From Actinophytocola sp035634895 (GTDB lineage Bacteria; Actinomycetota; Actinomycetes; Mycobacteriales; Pseudonocardiaceae), in contig NZ_DASQCC010000202.1 of assembly GCF_035634895.1 (NCBI RefSeq), forward strand, positions 1 through 64,000: 64,000 nt of DNA. Direction: 5' to 3'. A program made the position numbers and the translations under genes. Under the pieces are notes generated by a model. The model was not told the DNA's origin and made no database searches. It saw nothing but the letters and a program-made list of their open reading frames with translations. Below are positions 9,523 through 17,946 of the stretch, piece by piece. How positions within the stretch are numbered: the stretch's first letter is position 1; every line of letters starts with the position of its first letter.

Positions 9523-10554
9523 ATGGCGGACGCCGGCTACCAGCGCATCGCCACCGAGGAGGCCTTCGCGCCCCCGGAGCTGATGGCGCTGTGGCGGAAC
9601 ATGCTCGAGACCGGCACCGACCTGGACCCGGGGTTCGTCAGCCTCGTCGGCTTCTACGCGCGGCACGGCAGCGAGCGGGCCAGGGCGGTCAGCGAACGCC
9701 TCCAGGACCTCGGCGAGCGCCGGCTCGCCGACATGGACGCCGCGGGCATCGGCAGGCAGATCGTCTCGCTGACCGCGCCCGGCACGCAGGTGCTCGACGC
9801 GGACCAGGCGGTGCCCATGGCCACACTGGCCAACGACCGGCTCGCGGAGGCCTGCCGGCGCCATCCCGACCGCCTCACCGGCCTGACCGCCATCGCGCCG
9901 CAGGACCCCGCGGCGGCTGCCGAGGAGATCGCGCGCGGCGCCGGCCTTGGCTTCAAAGGCGTGATCATCAACTCGCACACCCACGGCGAGTACCTGGACA
10001 ACCAGAAGTTCTGGCCCATCCTGGAGGCGGCCGAGGCACTCGACACCCCGATCTACCTGCATCCCACCGCCCCGCCGCGCACGATGATCGAGCCTCTGGT
10101 GGAGGCAGGGCTCGACGGGGCGATCTACGGGTTCGCGGTGGAGACCGGCATGCACCTGCTCCGCATGATCACCGCCGGCGTCTTCGACCGCTTCCCCCGG
10201 CTGCGGGTCGTCGTCGGCCACCTCGGCGAGGCGCTGCCGTTCTGGCTCTACCGGCTCGACTACATGCACGCGGCGTCCGTGCGGTCGGGACGGTACGAGG
10301 CCATGCGGCCGATCGCCCGCACACCGAGCGAGTACCTGCGGGAGAACGTATGGGTCACCACGAGCGGGATGGCCTGGCCGCCGGCGATCATGTTCTGCCG
10401 CGAGGTGCTCGGCGGCGACCGGGTGCTCTACGCGATGGACTACCCCTACCAGTACGTACCCGACGAGGTGTCCGTACAGGACGACCTCCCGCTCGACGAG
10501 ACCGCGAAGAAGGCGTTCTTCCAGACCAACGCCGAGCGGGTCTTCGGCCTGTGA
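9523..10554 (+). CDS. Amidohydrolase-2 family aromatic acid decarboxylase (resorcylate/dihydroxybenzoate type)
   Basis: A 343-residue member of the ACMSD-related amidohydrolase family that performs non-oxidative, metal-dependent decarboxylation of hydroxybenzoates. The N-terminal motif is ATEEAFA, matching the EEAF form of 2,3-dihydroxybenzoate decarboxylase rather than the EEHF of classical gamma-resorcylate decarboxylase, so one usual metal-ligand His is Ala here. Other likely active-site residues are His 180 (YLHPTAPP), His 233 (VVGHLGEALPFW) and Asp 306 (YAMDYPYQ). AGGAG lies just upstream. It sits between the binding protein and the ATPase of one operon, with a phenol hydroxylase and hydroxyquinol dioxygenase 2 kb downstream; a resorcylate giving resorcinol is therefore the most consistent substrate, but 2,3-dihydroxybenzoate cannot be excluded. 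Confidence 0.82.
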   Translation: MADAGYQRIATEEAFAPPELMALWRNMLETGTDLDPGFVSLVGFYARHGSERARAVSERLQDLGERRLADMDAAGIGRQIVSLTAPGTQVLDADQAVPMATLANDRLAEACRRHPDRLTGLTAIAPQDPAAAAEEIARGAGLGFKGVIINSHTHGEYLDNQKFWPILEAAEALDTPIYLHPTAPPRTMIEPLVEAGLDGAIYGFAVETGMHLLRMITAGVFDRFPRLRVVVGHLGEALPFWLYRLDYMHAASVRSGRYEAMRPIARTPSEYLRENVWVTTSGMAWPPAIMFCREVLGGDRVLYAMDYPYQYVPDEVSVQDDLPLDETAKKAFFQTNAERVFGL

Positions 10555-11315
10555 CCACCCTGGAGGTGGACAAGCTCCGCCACGCCTACCACCGGGCCGG
10601 CCCCACCGTGATCGAGGACGTGACACTGACCGTGGGCGACGGCGAGCTGGTGAGCATCGTCGGCCGCTCCGGGTGCGGCAAGTCCACCCTGCTCCGCGCG
10701 ATCGCCGGGCTCGTCCGCCCCACCGGCGGACAGATCCGGCTCGACGGCACCCCGGTCGACGGCACCCCGGACGACCTGGCCGTGGTCTTCCAGGACTACT
10801 CCCGCACGCTGCTGCCCTGGCTGACCGTCCGCGACAACGTCGCACTCCCCCTGCGGCGACGCGGCATGAACCGCGCGACCCGCCGCGCGGCGGCCATGGC
10901 GGCGCTCGACGCGGTGCGTCTCGCCGACACCGCGCGCCGTCATCCCTGGCAGCTCTCCGGCGGCATGCAGCAACGGGTCTCGATCGCACGGGCGCTGGCC
11001 TACCGGCCGAGGCTGCTGCTGATGGACGAGCCCTTCGGCTCGGTCGACGCGCAGACCCGCGAGGAGCTGGAGGACCTGCTCCTGGCCGTCCAGGCGACCC
11101 ACACGATGACCATCCTGCTGGTCACCCACGACATCGACGAGAGCATCTACGTGGGCGACCGGGTCGTGGTCCTCGGTCACTCCCCGGGACGGGTGATCGC
11201 CGACCTCACCGTCGGCCTGCCCCGCCGCCGCGACCAGATCGCCACCCGTGAGCTGCCCGAGTTCGTCCACCTCCGCGCCACGGTGGGCCGGCTGGTCCGC
11301 GCCGCCGCGGCATGA
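10551..11315 (+). CDS. ABC transporter ATPase, SsuB/TauB type
   Basis: The nucleotide-binding subunit of the aromatic-acid importer, 254 residues. It shows Walker A (GRSGCGKST, about residues 41-49), the Q-loop (VVFQDYSRTLLPW), the ABC signature LSGGMQQR, Walker B (LLLMDEPFG) and the switch His (LLVTHDIDES). The LLPWLTVRDNVALPL segment after the Q-loop is typical of the nitrate/sulfonate/taurine class. GTG 10551 overlaps the decarboxylase stop codon (GTGA), so it is translationally coupled to an enzyme gene, which is an uncommon order. It closes the five-gene operon. Confidence 0.92.
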   Translation: MTTLEVDKLRHAYHRAGPTVIEDVTLTVGDGELVSIVGRSGCGKSTLLRAIAGLVRPTGGQIRLDGTPVDGTPDDLAVVFQDYSRTLLPWLTVRDNVALPLRRRGMNRATRRAAAMAALDAVRLADTARRHPWQLSGGMQQRVSIARALAYRPRLLLMDEPFGSVDAQTREELEDLLLAVQATHTMTILLVTHDIDESIYVGDRVVVLGHSPGRVIADLTVGLPRRRDQIATRELPEFVHLRATVGRLVRAAAA

Positions 11316-11427
11316 CGGCGGCCCGGCGCTCGTCCGCCGGCCGGACACGGGTTCGGGACGCGACCCGGGCGCGGCCCGGCCCGCGGGCGATTACCGTGGT
11401 GGGAAAACGTGCCCGCGAGGAGGCAGC

Positions 11428-12357
11428 ATGGCCGGCGTCGTCACGATCCCCCGGGCGCGTGCCTTCGCCACGGCGCAGATCGAGACGGATCGCCAGGTCG
11501 AGCTGTGGGAACGGCACAACGCCGAGTCGCTGATCGCCCTCGCCTGCCGCCCGCCCGCGGGCCGGTCGTTCGCGGCCACCGAGGTGAACCTCCAGCTCGA
11601 GCGCGCCCACCTCGCCCGGGTCCGTGGCACGCGGCACCTGGTCGAGCGCTCCGACGCGATGGTCGAGGCCCGGCCGGCCGACTCGATCGCGGTCTACGTG
11701 ACGATCATGGGCGAGGCGGTGTTCGAACAGGACGGCCAGCGTCGGGTGCTCCGGCCGGGGCAGCTCCTCGTCTGCGATGCCGACCGCCCGTTCCTGCGCG
11801 CGTTCGGCCACGGCCTCGACGAGCTGGCCGTCAAGGTGCCCCGGGCGGAGTTCACCCAGCTCACCGGCCTGACGACGGTGCGCACGCCCGTCGTGGTCGA
11901 CGCGGACGAGAACCCGCACGGGCGGGCACTGGCCCGGCTCGTCGCGCGGGCCGTCCGCCCGGACCGCCCGGTGCCGGCCGACGAGCAGGCGGTCCTGGAG
12001 CTCGTCGCGGTGCTCGCCGGGCACGCCGACCTGCCCGTGGCACACCGGGCGGCGGCCCGCGCGTTCATCGAGGAGCACCTCGCCGACCCCACGCTGTCCG
12101 CCGGCGACGTCGCGGCCGGCACGGGCGTCAGCGAGCGCCACCTGTCGCGGCTGTTCGCGGCCGCCGGCACGAGCGTGCCCAGGCACATCCTGTCGCGCCG
12201 GCTCGACGCCGCGTACGGCGTCCTGACCGGCGGCAACGACCTCCGGACCGCGGAGGTGGCCGCTCGGTGCGGCTTCACCTCGGTCGCGTACTTCTCCCAG
12301 ACGTTCCGCAGGCGGTTCGGTGTCCCCGCGGGCCAGGTACGCCGCCAGGCCTGCTGA
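11428..12357 (+). CDS. AraC-family regulator of the aromatic locus
   Basis: A 309-residue transcription factor. The N-terminal two thirds fits the AraC-binding-like domain found in activators such as FeaR and NphR (RQVELWERHNAESLIALAC and the cupin-like DSIAVYVTIMGEAVFEQ region). The C-terminal about 100 residues carry two helix-turn-helix units, the second reading AEVAARCGFTSVAYFSQTFRRRFG. ATG 11428 has GAGGAGG directly upstream, better than any earlier start. It lies between the importer operon and the hydroxylase/dioxygenase genes, all in the same direction, and probably activates one or both in response to the aromatic substrate. Confidence 0.85.
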   Translation: MAGVVTIPRARAFATAQIETDRQVELWERHNAESLIALACRPPAGRSFAATEVNLQLERAHLARVRGTRHLVERSDAMVEARPADSIAVYVTIMGEAVFEQDGQRRVLRPGQLLVCDADRPFLRAFGHGLDELAVKVPRAEFTQLTGLTTVRTPVVVDADENPHGRALARLVARAVRPDRPVPADEQAVLELVAVLAGHADLPVAHRAAARAFIEEHLADPTLSAGDVAAGTGVSERHLSRLFAAAGTSVPRHILSRRLDAAYGVLTGGNDLRTAEVAARCGFTSVAYFSQTFRRRFGVPAGQVRRQAC

Positions 12358-12447
12358 GATCCTCATTTCCGCCATCTCCGGCCGGATCGTTGGCCTGACC
12401 CGCACGCGGCCTCGGACACTCGCCCCACCAGCACAGGGAGGTGCGCC

Positions 12448-14247
12448 ATGCCCCGGTTCGACGACGGTCAGGCCGAGACCCGCCTGCCCAGCCACTCGGT
12501 GGTGGAGACCGACGTCCTCATCGTCGGCTCCGGACCGGCCGGCGCGTCGGCGGCGCTGTTCCTGTCGACGCTGGGCATCGACAACATCATGGTCACGAAG
12601 TACCGGTGGACCGCGAACACGCCCCGCGCGCACATCACGAACCAGCGTGCGATGGAGACCTTCCGCGACATGGGCATCGAGGACCAGGTCCTGGCCGACG
12701 CCACGCCGCACCACCTGGTCGGCGACACCGTCTTCTGCACGTCGATCGCCGGCGAGGAGATCGGCCGCATCCGCACCTGGGGCACGCACCCGTCCCGCGA
12801 GGCCGACTACCAGCTGGCGTCGCCGTGCCTGGTGGTCGACATCCCGCAGACCTACCTCGAGCCGATCCTGGTCAGGAACGCGACGCAGCGCGGCACGCAG
12901 ACCCGGTTCTCCACGGAGTACGTCTCCCACACCCAGGACGACGACGGCGTGGACGTCCTGGTCCGGGACCGGCTGACGGGGACCGAGTACACGATCCGCG
13001 CCAGGTACCTGATCGGCGCCGACGGTGCCCGGTCGCAGGTCGCCGCCGACCTCGACCTGCCGTACGAGGGCGCGATGGACATCGCGGGCTCGATGAACAT
13101 CACCTTCCGGGCCGACATCTCGGCCTACGTCGGGCACCGCCCCTCGGTCCTGTACTGGGTGATCCAACCCGGCGCGAACGTCGGCGGCATCGGCGCGGGC
13201 CTGGTGCGGATGGTCCGGCCGTGGCACGAGTGGCTGATCGTCTGGGGCTACGACATCGACGACGCGCCGCCCGTGGTCGACGAGGCGGCCGCGACCCAGA
13301 TCGTGCGCGACCTGCTGGGCATGCCGGACATCGACGTCGAGATCACCGGCACCAGCCTGTGGGGCAACAACGAGATGTTCGCGAAGCACCTGCAGAAGGG
13401 CCGGGTCTTCTGCGCCGGGGACGCCGTCCACCGGCACCCGCCGAGCAACGGGCTCGGCTCGAACACCTCGATCCAGGACTCCTACAACCTCGCGTGGAAG
13501 CTCGCGATGGTGCTGCGTGGTCAGGCCGCGCCGAGCCTGCTGGACACCTACTCGGTCGAGCGGGCGCCGGTGGCCGAGCGGATCGTCCGGCGGGCGAACA
13601 GGTCGAGCCGCGAGTTCGTCCAGTTCTTCGAGGTGCTCGGGCTGCTCGACGCGACGACCGAGGCGGAGATGGTCGCCGCGATGGAGGAGCGCAAGGCCAA
13701 CACGCCGGAGGGCGCCGCCAAGCGCGCGGCCCTGGTCGAGGCGATGGCGTTGAAGGACTACGAGTTCAACGCGCACGGCGTGGACCTCGGGCAGTTCTAC
13801 CGGTCGGCGGCGGTGGCCGCCGACGGCACGGCGCCGCCCGAGCCGACGCGTGACCCCGACCTCTACTACGAGATGTCCACCGTGCCGGGCGCGCACCTGC
13901 CGCACGCCTGGGTCGGGGACACGATGACCAGGACGGCGTTGATGGATCTCGCGCCGTACCACCGGTTCACCCTCATCACCGGCATCGCGGGCGAGGCGTG
14001 GGCCGCGGCGGCCGGTAAGGTGGCACAGGAGCTGGACGTGCCACTCGGGACCGTCGTCATCGGACCGGGCCGCGAGGTCACCGACCTCTACTACGACTGG
14101 GCGAAGCTGCGTGAGGTGGGCGAGAGCGGCGCCTTGCTGGTACGGCCCGACAAACACGTCGCGTGGCGGGCGATGACGCTGCCGGCGGACCCCGAGACCG
14201 CGCTGCGGTCGGCACTGAACCAGATTCTCGGGAAAGGGGCCCGATGA
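12448..14247 (+). CDS. FAD-dependent phenol/resorcinol hydroxylase (TfdB-like)
   Basis: A 599-residue NAD(P)H- and FAD-dependent aromatic hydroxylase closely resembling 2,4-dichlorophenol 6-monooxygenase TfdB in length and sequence (shared blocks PRAHITNQR, GRIRTWGT, HRPSVLYWVIQPG, RHPPSNGLGSNTSIQDS). The FAD motif GSGPAG is at 27-32, the second FAD/NADPH motif DG near YLIGADGARSQV, and the GD motif Asp is at 325 (VFCAGDAVHRHPP). The last about 170 residues form the thioredoxin-like dimerisation domain of this class. GGGAGG precedes ATG 12448. The stop overlaps the dioxygenase start. From the neighbour, the likely reaction is ortho-hydroxylation of resorcinol (or a chlorinated analogue) to hydroxyquinol; the real substrate may be another phenol. 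Confidence 0.88.
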   Translation: MPRFDDGQAETRLPSHSVVETDVLIVGSGPAGASAALFLSTLGIDNIMVTKYRWTANTPRAHITNQRAMETFRDMGIEDQVLADATPHHLVGDTVFCTSIAGEEIGRIRTWGTHPSREADYQLASPCLVVDIPQTYLEPILVRNATQRGTQTRFSTEYVSHTQDDDGVDVLVRDRLTGTEYTIRARYLIGADGARSQVAADLDLPYEGAMDIAGSMNITFRADISAYVGHRPSVLYWVIQPGANVGGIGAGLVRMVRPWHEWLIVWGYDIDDAPPVVDEAAATQIVRDLLGMPDIDVEITGTSLWGNNEMFAKHLQKGRVFCAGDAVHRHPPSNGLGSNTSIQDSYNLAWKLAMVLRGQAAPSLLDTYSVERAPVAERIVRRANRSSREFVQFFEVLGLLDATTEAEMVAAMEERKANTPEGAAKRAALVEAMALKDYEFNAHGVDLGQFYRSAAVAADGTAPPEPTRDPDLYYEMSTVPGAHLPHAWVGDTMTRTALMDLAPYHRFTLITGIAGEAWAAAAGKVAQELDVPLGTVVIGPGREVTDLYYDWAKLREVGESGALLVRPDKHVAWRAMTLPADPETALRSALNQILGKGAR

Positions 14248-15119
14248 CCTCCGCCGAGCAGGAGCGTCGCGAGGCCGACCTCCTCGACCGCGTCGTCCAC
14301 TCGTTCGACGACTGCCCCGACCCGCGGCTGCGGCAGCTGATGACCGCGCTCGTGCGTCACCTGCACGGCTTCGTCCGGGAGGTCCGCCTCACCGAGGAGG
14401 AATGGACGAAGGCGATCGAGTTCCTCACCGCCGCCGGTCACATCACCGACGACAGGCGCCAGGAGTTCATCCTGCTGTCCGACGTGCTCGGCCTTTCCAT
14501 GCAGACCATCGCCGTCAACAACGAGGCTCACGGAAACGCCACCGAGGCGACCGTCTTCGGCCCGTTCTTCGTGGCGAACAGCCCCGAGATACCCATCGGC
14601 GGCGACAGCTCCGGCGGCGCGCCGGGGGAACCCTGCTGGGTCGAGGGCACCGTCACCGACACCGAGGGGCAGCCCGTCGCCGGCGCCCGGATCGAGGTCT
14701 GGGAGGCCGACGACGACGGCCTGTACGACGTCCAGTACGGCGATGACCGGATCGCTGCTCGGGCCCACCTGTTCACCGACGAGGGCGGCCGCTACTCGTT
14801 CTGGGCCATCACCCCGACCCCGTACCCGATCCCCCACGACGGCCCGGTCGGGCAGCTGCTCGCGGCGGTGGGCCGCTCCCCCATGCGCGCGTCGCACCTG
14901 CACTTCATGGTCACCGCGGAAGGCCTGCGCACCCTCGTCACCCACATCTTCGTCCGCGGCGACGAGCTTCTCGGCTCGGACACCGTGTTCGGGGTCAAGG
15001 AGTCCCTCGTCAAGGACTTCCGGCGCCACGCCCCCGGCCCGACCCCGGACGGCCGCGCCATGGACCGCGCGTGGTCACAGGTCACCTTCGACATCGTGCT
15101 CGCGCCGCCCCTTTCCTGA
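14244..15119 (+). CDS. Hydroxyquinol 1,2-dioxygenase (intradiol)
   Basis: An Fe(III) intradiol dioxygenase of 291 residues that opens benzene-1,2,4-triol to maleylacetate. An N-terminal helical dimerisation domain (1-100) precedes the beta-sandwich catalytic domain. The family block GPFFVANSPEIPIGGD is typical of the hydroxyquinol rather than catechol subgroup. Likely iron ligands are Tyr 161 (DGLYDVQY), Tyr 194 (TPYPIP), His 218 and His 220 (SHLHF). ATG 14244 overlaps the hydroxylase stop (ATGA), so both are translationally coupled. No maleylacetate reductase, the usual next enzyme, is encoded in the window. Confidence 0.92.
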   Translation: MTSAEQERREADLLDRVVHSFDDCPDPRLRQLMTALVRHLHGFVREVRLTEEEWTKAIEFLTAAGHITDDRRQEFILLSDVLGLSMQTIAVNNEAHGNATEATVFGPFFVANSPEIPIGGDSSGGAPGEPCWVEGTVTDTEGQPVAGARIEVWEADDDGLYDVQYGDDRIAARAHLFTDEGGRYSFWAITPTPYPIPHDGPVGQLLAAVGRSPMRASHLHFMVTAEGLRTLVTHIFVRGDELLGSDTVFGVKESLVKDFRRHAPGPTPDGRAMDRAWSQVTFDIVLAPPLS

Positions 15120-15232
15120 CCGGACCGGAACGTTCCGTGTCGCACCCGTGCGGCATGGACGCGGTGGCGGCCGGGTGCAAGGGTTGGCCGAACGGCTCGA
15201 GTCGGCGGGGGTGATGGGGTCTGCATCGCCAG

Positions 15233-16396
15233 GTGCGGGGAATCGTGGCGGCAGTGGTGGTGCTGTTCCGGTTGGCCACCCTGGCGATGGTCGCGGTGAG
15301 CATCGCCGGCGGTGTGGACATCGGCGCCTACACAAGGATTCCGCTGGCGATCGCCGTGTACGCGGTGCTGTTCGCGTGGAGCGCGGTGCTGATCACGCTG
15401 GTCCTGCGGCGGGAGGCGGTGCCCGGCTGGGTGCTCGCCGTGGATGTCGCGGTCACCGCCGCCGGCGTGGTGGTGCTGCCGCTGGCGGTGTCCAACCGGC
15501 TCTTCGACACGCTGGCCAACCCGTACCTGGAGCCGGTCACCGTCAGCGTCGCGGTCGCCGTCGCACTGGTCAGTGCCTCGCCGCGGGCCACGGCGGCCGG
15601 CTGCGCCACGCTCGCCGCGGCCTACGCGGTGGGACAGGGGCAACTGCTCGAGACAGGCGCGGACATCGGCTCGCTGGCCAACATCATCGGCTGGCAGGCC
15701 GGCACCGCCGTCTGCTGCCTGGTGTTCATCCGGCGGCTGCGGCGCGTCGTCTACCATCTGGCCCTCGCCACCCAGCAGGTCATCACCGCGCGGGAACGGC
15801 TGGCCGCCCAACGCGCGCACACCGAGGAACGCACCCGGCACTTCGGCGAGCAGCTCCGCCGCTACCGGGCCCTGCACGACGGCCCGCTGCGCATCCTGAC
15901 CGCGATCGCCGGCCCCGGCCCGGCCGCCCACCCGGATCCCATGGTGCGCCGGCAGTGCGCGGTCAGCGTCAACGTCCTGCGCGGCGCGGCCCCCGACGAC
16001 CCCGGTGGGACCCTCACCGACCTGTCCCTGGCACTGATGGAGGCCGGCGGCGACAGCGCCGCGCTGGGGCTGCGGGTGGAGTACCACTTCGCGAACCTGC
16101 CAGACAGCCTGCCCAGCGGCGTGGTCGACGCCCTGTACCGGGCCAGCGCCGAGGCGCTCAGCAACGTCGCCGCGCACGCCGGCACCACCCGCGCCCGTCT
16201 CACCGCCATGGCCGGCGGGGGGACGGTGACCGTCGCGATCGTCGACCAGGGCAAGGGTTTCGACCCGGAGACCACCGAGCTCGGCTACGGCATCCGGCAC
16301 TCGATCATCGAGCGGATGACCGAGATCGGCGGCACGGCCACAGTGGACAGTCACCCCGGCGAGGGCACCCGCATCGACCTGCGGTGGCCGAGGTGA
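15233..16396 (+). CDS. Sensor histidine kinase, NarL-partner type
   Basis: A membrane sensor kinase of 387 residues. Five to six hydrophobic helices occupy about residues 1-165, then a short coiled linker (ITARERLAAQRAHTEER) leads to the phospho-acceptor region RALHDGPLRIL with His 215 and an HATPase domain at about 290-387 with N-box (EALSNVAAHA) and G-box (VDQGKGFDP, GYGIRHSIIERM) motifs. GTG 15233 starts the clear hydrophobic region; no strong ribosome site is visible. The stop overlaps the response-regulator start. The short extracytoplasmic loops suggest sensing in or near the membrane. Signal unknown; a link to the upstream aromatic genes is only positional. Confidence 0.85.
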   Translation: MRGIVAAVVVLFRLATLAMVAVSIAGGVDIGAYTRIPLAIAVYAVLFAWSAVLITLVLRREAVPGWVLAVDVAVTAAGVVVLPLAVSNRLFDTLANPYLEPVTVSVAVAVALVSASPRATAAGCATLAAAYAVGQGQLLETGADIGSLANIIGWQAGTAVCCLVFIRRLRRVVYHLALATQQVITARERLAAQRAHTEERTRHFGEQLRRYRALHDGPLRILTAIAGPGPAAHPDPMVRRQCAVSVNVLRGAAPDDPGGTLTDLSLALMEAGGDSAALGLRVEYHFANLPDSLPSGVVDALYRASAEALSNVAAHAGTTRARLTAMAGGGTVTVAIVDQGKGFDPETTELGYGIRHSIIERMTEIGGTATVDSHPGEGTRIDLRWPR

Positions 16397-17004
16397 TCCG
16401 CGTCGCCGTCGTCGACAACGACAAGCTCGTGCCCGCCGGGCTGCGTGTCCTGCTCGGCGACACCACCGACATCACCGTCACCCACGTCGCCACCACGGTC
16501 GCCGGCTACCTGGCCGCCGACGAGACCGGCGCCGACGTGGTCCTGCTGGACCTGCAGCTGGAGGACGGCACCGACCCCGCCACGAACGTCGCCGCGCTGC
16601 ACGCCACCGGCGCCGCGGTGCTCGTCATCTCCGTACACGGCGACCGCCGCCACGTCCGCGCCACCATCCGGGCCGGCGCCTCCGGCTACCTCATCAAGGA
16701 CGACGACATCGACAAGCTGGCCGAGGCGATCCGGACCGTCCACACCGGACAGCTGGCGCTGACGACCGAGCTGATGACCCTCATCAACGACGACCCGCCC
16801 GAACTGTCGACGCAGGAGCTGCACGTGCTGTACCTGTACGGCACCGGCAGCACACTGGCCGCCACCGCCCGGCGCCTGGGCATCGCCATCCCGACCGTCC
16901 GCTCCTACCTCGACCGGATCCGCGCCAAGTGGGCCGCGACCGACGAGCCCGTGGACGACGTCCGCGCCCTCGTCCACGAGTACCCCCACCCCGACCACCC
17001 CTGA
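16393..17004 (+). CDS. Response regulator with NarL/LuxR-like output
   Basis: The partner of the preceding kinase, 203 residues. The receiver domain (1-120) shows the acidic pair in VVDND, the phospho-acceptor Asp 53 (VVLLDLQLEDG) and the conserved Lys in SGYLIKDDD. The C-terminal domain (about 137-190) reads LSTQELHVLYLYGTGSTLA then RRLGIAIPTVRSYLDRIRAKW, a LuxR-like helix-turn-helix variant seen in actinobacterial regulators. GTG 16393 gives the usual GTGA overlap with the kinase stop; GTG 16384 is an in-frame alternative. It ends 18 bp from the convergent peroxidase gene. Confidence 0.87.
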   Translation: MIRVAVVDNDKLVPAGLRVLLGDTTDITVTHVATTVAGYLAADETGADVVLLDLQLEDGTDPATNVAALHATGAAVLVISVHGDRRHVRATIRAGASGYLIKDDDIDKLAEAIRTVHTGQLALTTELMTLINDDPPELSTQELHVLYLYGTGSTLAATARRLGIAIPTVRSYLDRIRAKWAATDEPVDDVRALVHEYPHPDHP

Positions 17005-17022
17005 CGGCCGCGGCGTTCGCGG

Positions 17023-17907
17023 CTACCGTGCCGGTGTGTCCGGCACCGTGGCCAGGTCGTCGAGTGACGGCACGAAGTAGTAGGCGCCCGTGAGGGGCTT
17101 CGAGTACCGGGTGAGTGCGTCGCGTTCGCCGGTCACGCCGGCCATGCTCTCGAGCATCGTGTGCAGCGGCCGCCGCGCGGCACTGAAGCCGACGAACATC
17201 GTGCCGTGGTCGAGTACCGAGCCGTACGGGGTATTGCGCCGGAAGATGTGCCCGAACTCGTCCTGGTCGGTGCGGGCGGCGTGGGACGTGGCCGGCCGGT
17301 CCGCCAGCTCGACGCTGTCGCGTTTGGTCCGCCCGATCACGCGTTCCTGCTCGGCCTCGGGCAGCCGCGTCCACGCCGCCGCCTCGTGCGCCCACTTCTG
17401 CAGCAGCAGAACGGTTCCACCGGCGCCGGGCGTGCCGTCGGGCACCAGCACCATGGCCGGCGCCTCGCCCAGTGCCGGGTTCTCGGTGCCGTCGATGAAC
17501 CCGGTCAGGTCCAGGTCGCGGTGGTAGGACCAGCCGACGGTCTCGTCGGCGAGCACCGCCGTGCCGGCCAGCGCGTCGACGAGGCCGAGTGACACGTCGA
17601 ACACCACGTCGTAGCTGGGCCCGGCGACCCACAGCATCAGGTCGTGCTGGGTGGCGGGCATGGTGTAGCCGTCCGGCCCGACGACCGGCGTCTCGAACCC
17701 GGCGGCGTCGGGAGGAAGGTTGCCCGCCCACAGTTCCGGACGGATCCCGGTCACCAGGTTGACCCCACCCATCGTCGTCCGCGGCTCGGCCACACCGGCC
17801 GCCGCGGCCACCATCGCGGCCGGCTCGGCGCCGGGCGCGAGGTCGAACTCCAGGTAGGCGTGCGCCAGGGTGCCGAGGGCGAAGATCCCGGTCTGGGGCA
17901 ACGGCAT
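17023..17907 (-). CDS. DyP-type haem peroxidase
   Basis: A dye-decolourising peroxidase of 294 residues using H2O2 to oxidise phenolic or other bulky donors. The distal motif GFIDGTENP gives catalytic Asp 139, the proximal haem ligand is probably His 209 (TSHAAR), and a following Arg near RRNTPYG completes the pocket. No Tat or Sec signal and no C-terminal encapsulin-targeting tail are present, so it is probably cytoplasmic and unencapsulated. It is the last of three minus-strand genes (SRPBCC protein, AraC regulator, peroxidase) with gaps of 39-60 bp, a possible operon. Confidence 0.9.
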   Translation of the reverse strand: MPLPQTGIFALGTLAHAYLEFDLAPGAEPAAMVAAAAGVAEPRTTMGGVNLVTGIRPELWAGNLPPDAAGFETPVVGPDGYTMPATQHDLMLWVAGPSYDVVFDVSLGLVDALAGTAVLADETVGWSYHRDLDLTGFIDGTENPALGEAPAMVLVPDGTPGAGGTVLLLQKWAHEAAAWTRLPEAEQERVIGRTKRDSVELADRPATSHAARTDQDEFGHIFRRNTPYGSVLDHGTMFVGFSAARRPLHTMLESMAGVTGERDALTRYSKPLTGAYYFVPSLDDLATVPDTPAR

Positions 17908-17946
17908 GGGGGCTCCAGTCTCAGCGGGGTCGAGTCGTCCGAGAGC

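Noticed and set aside
17023..17907. DyP peroxidase as encapsulin cargo
   Set aside because: No encapsulin gene nearby and no C-terminal targeting tail; the protein ends TVPDTPAR.
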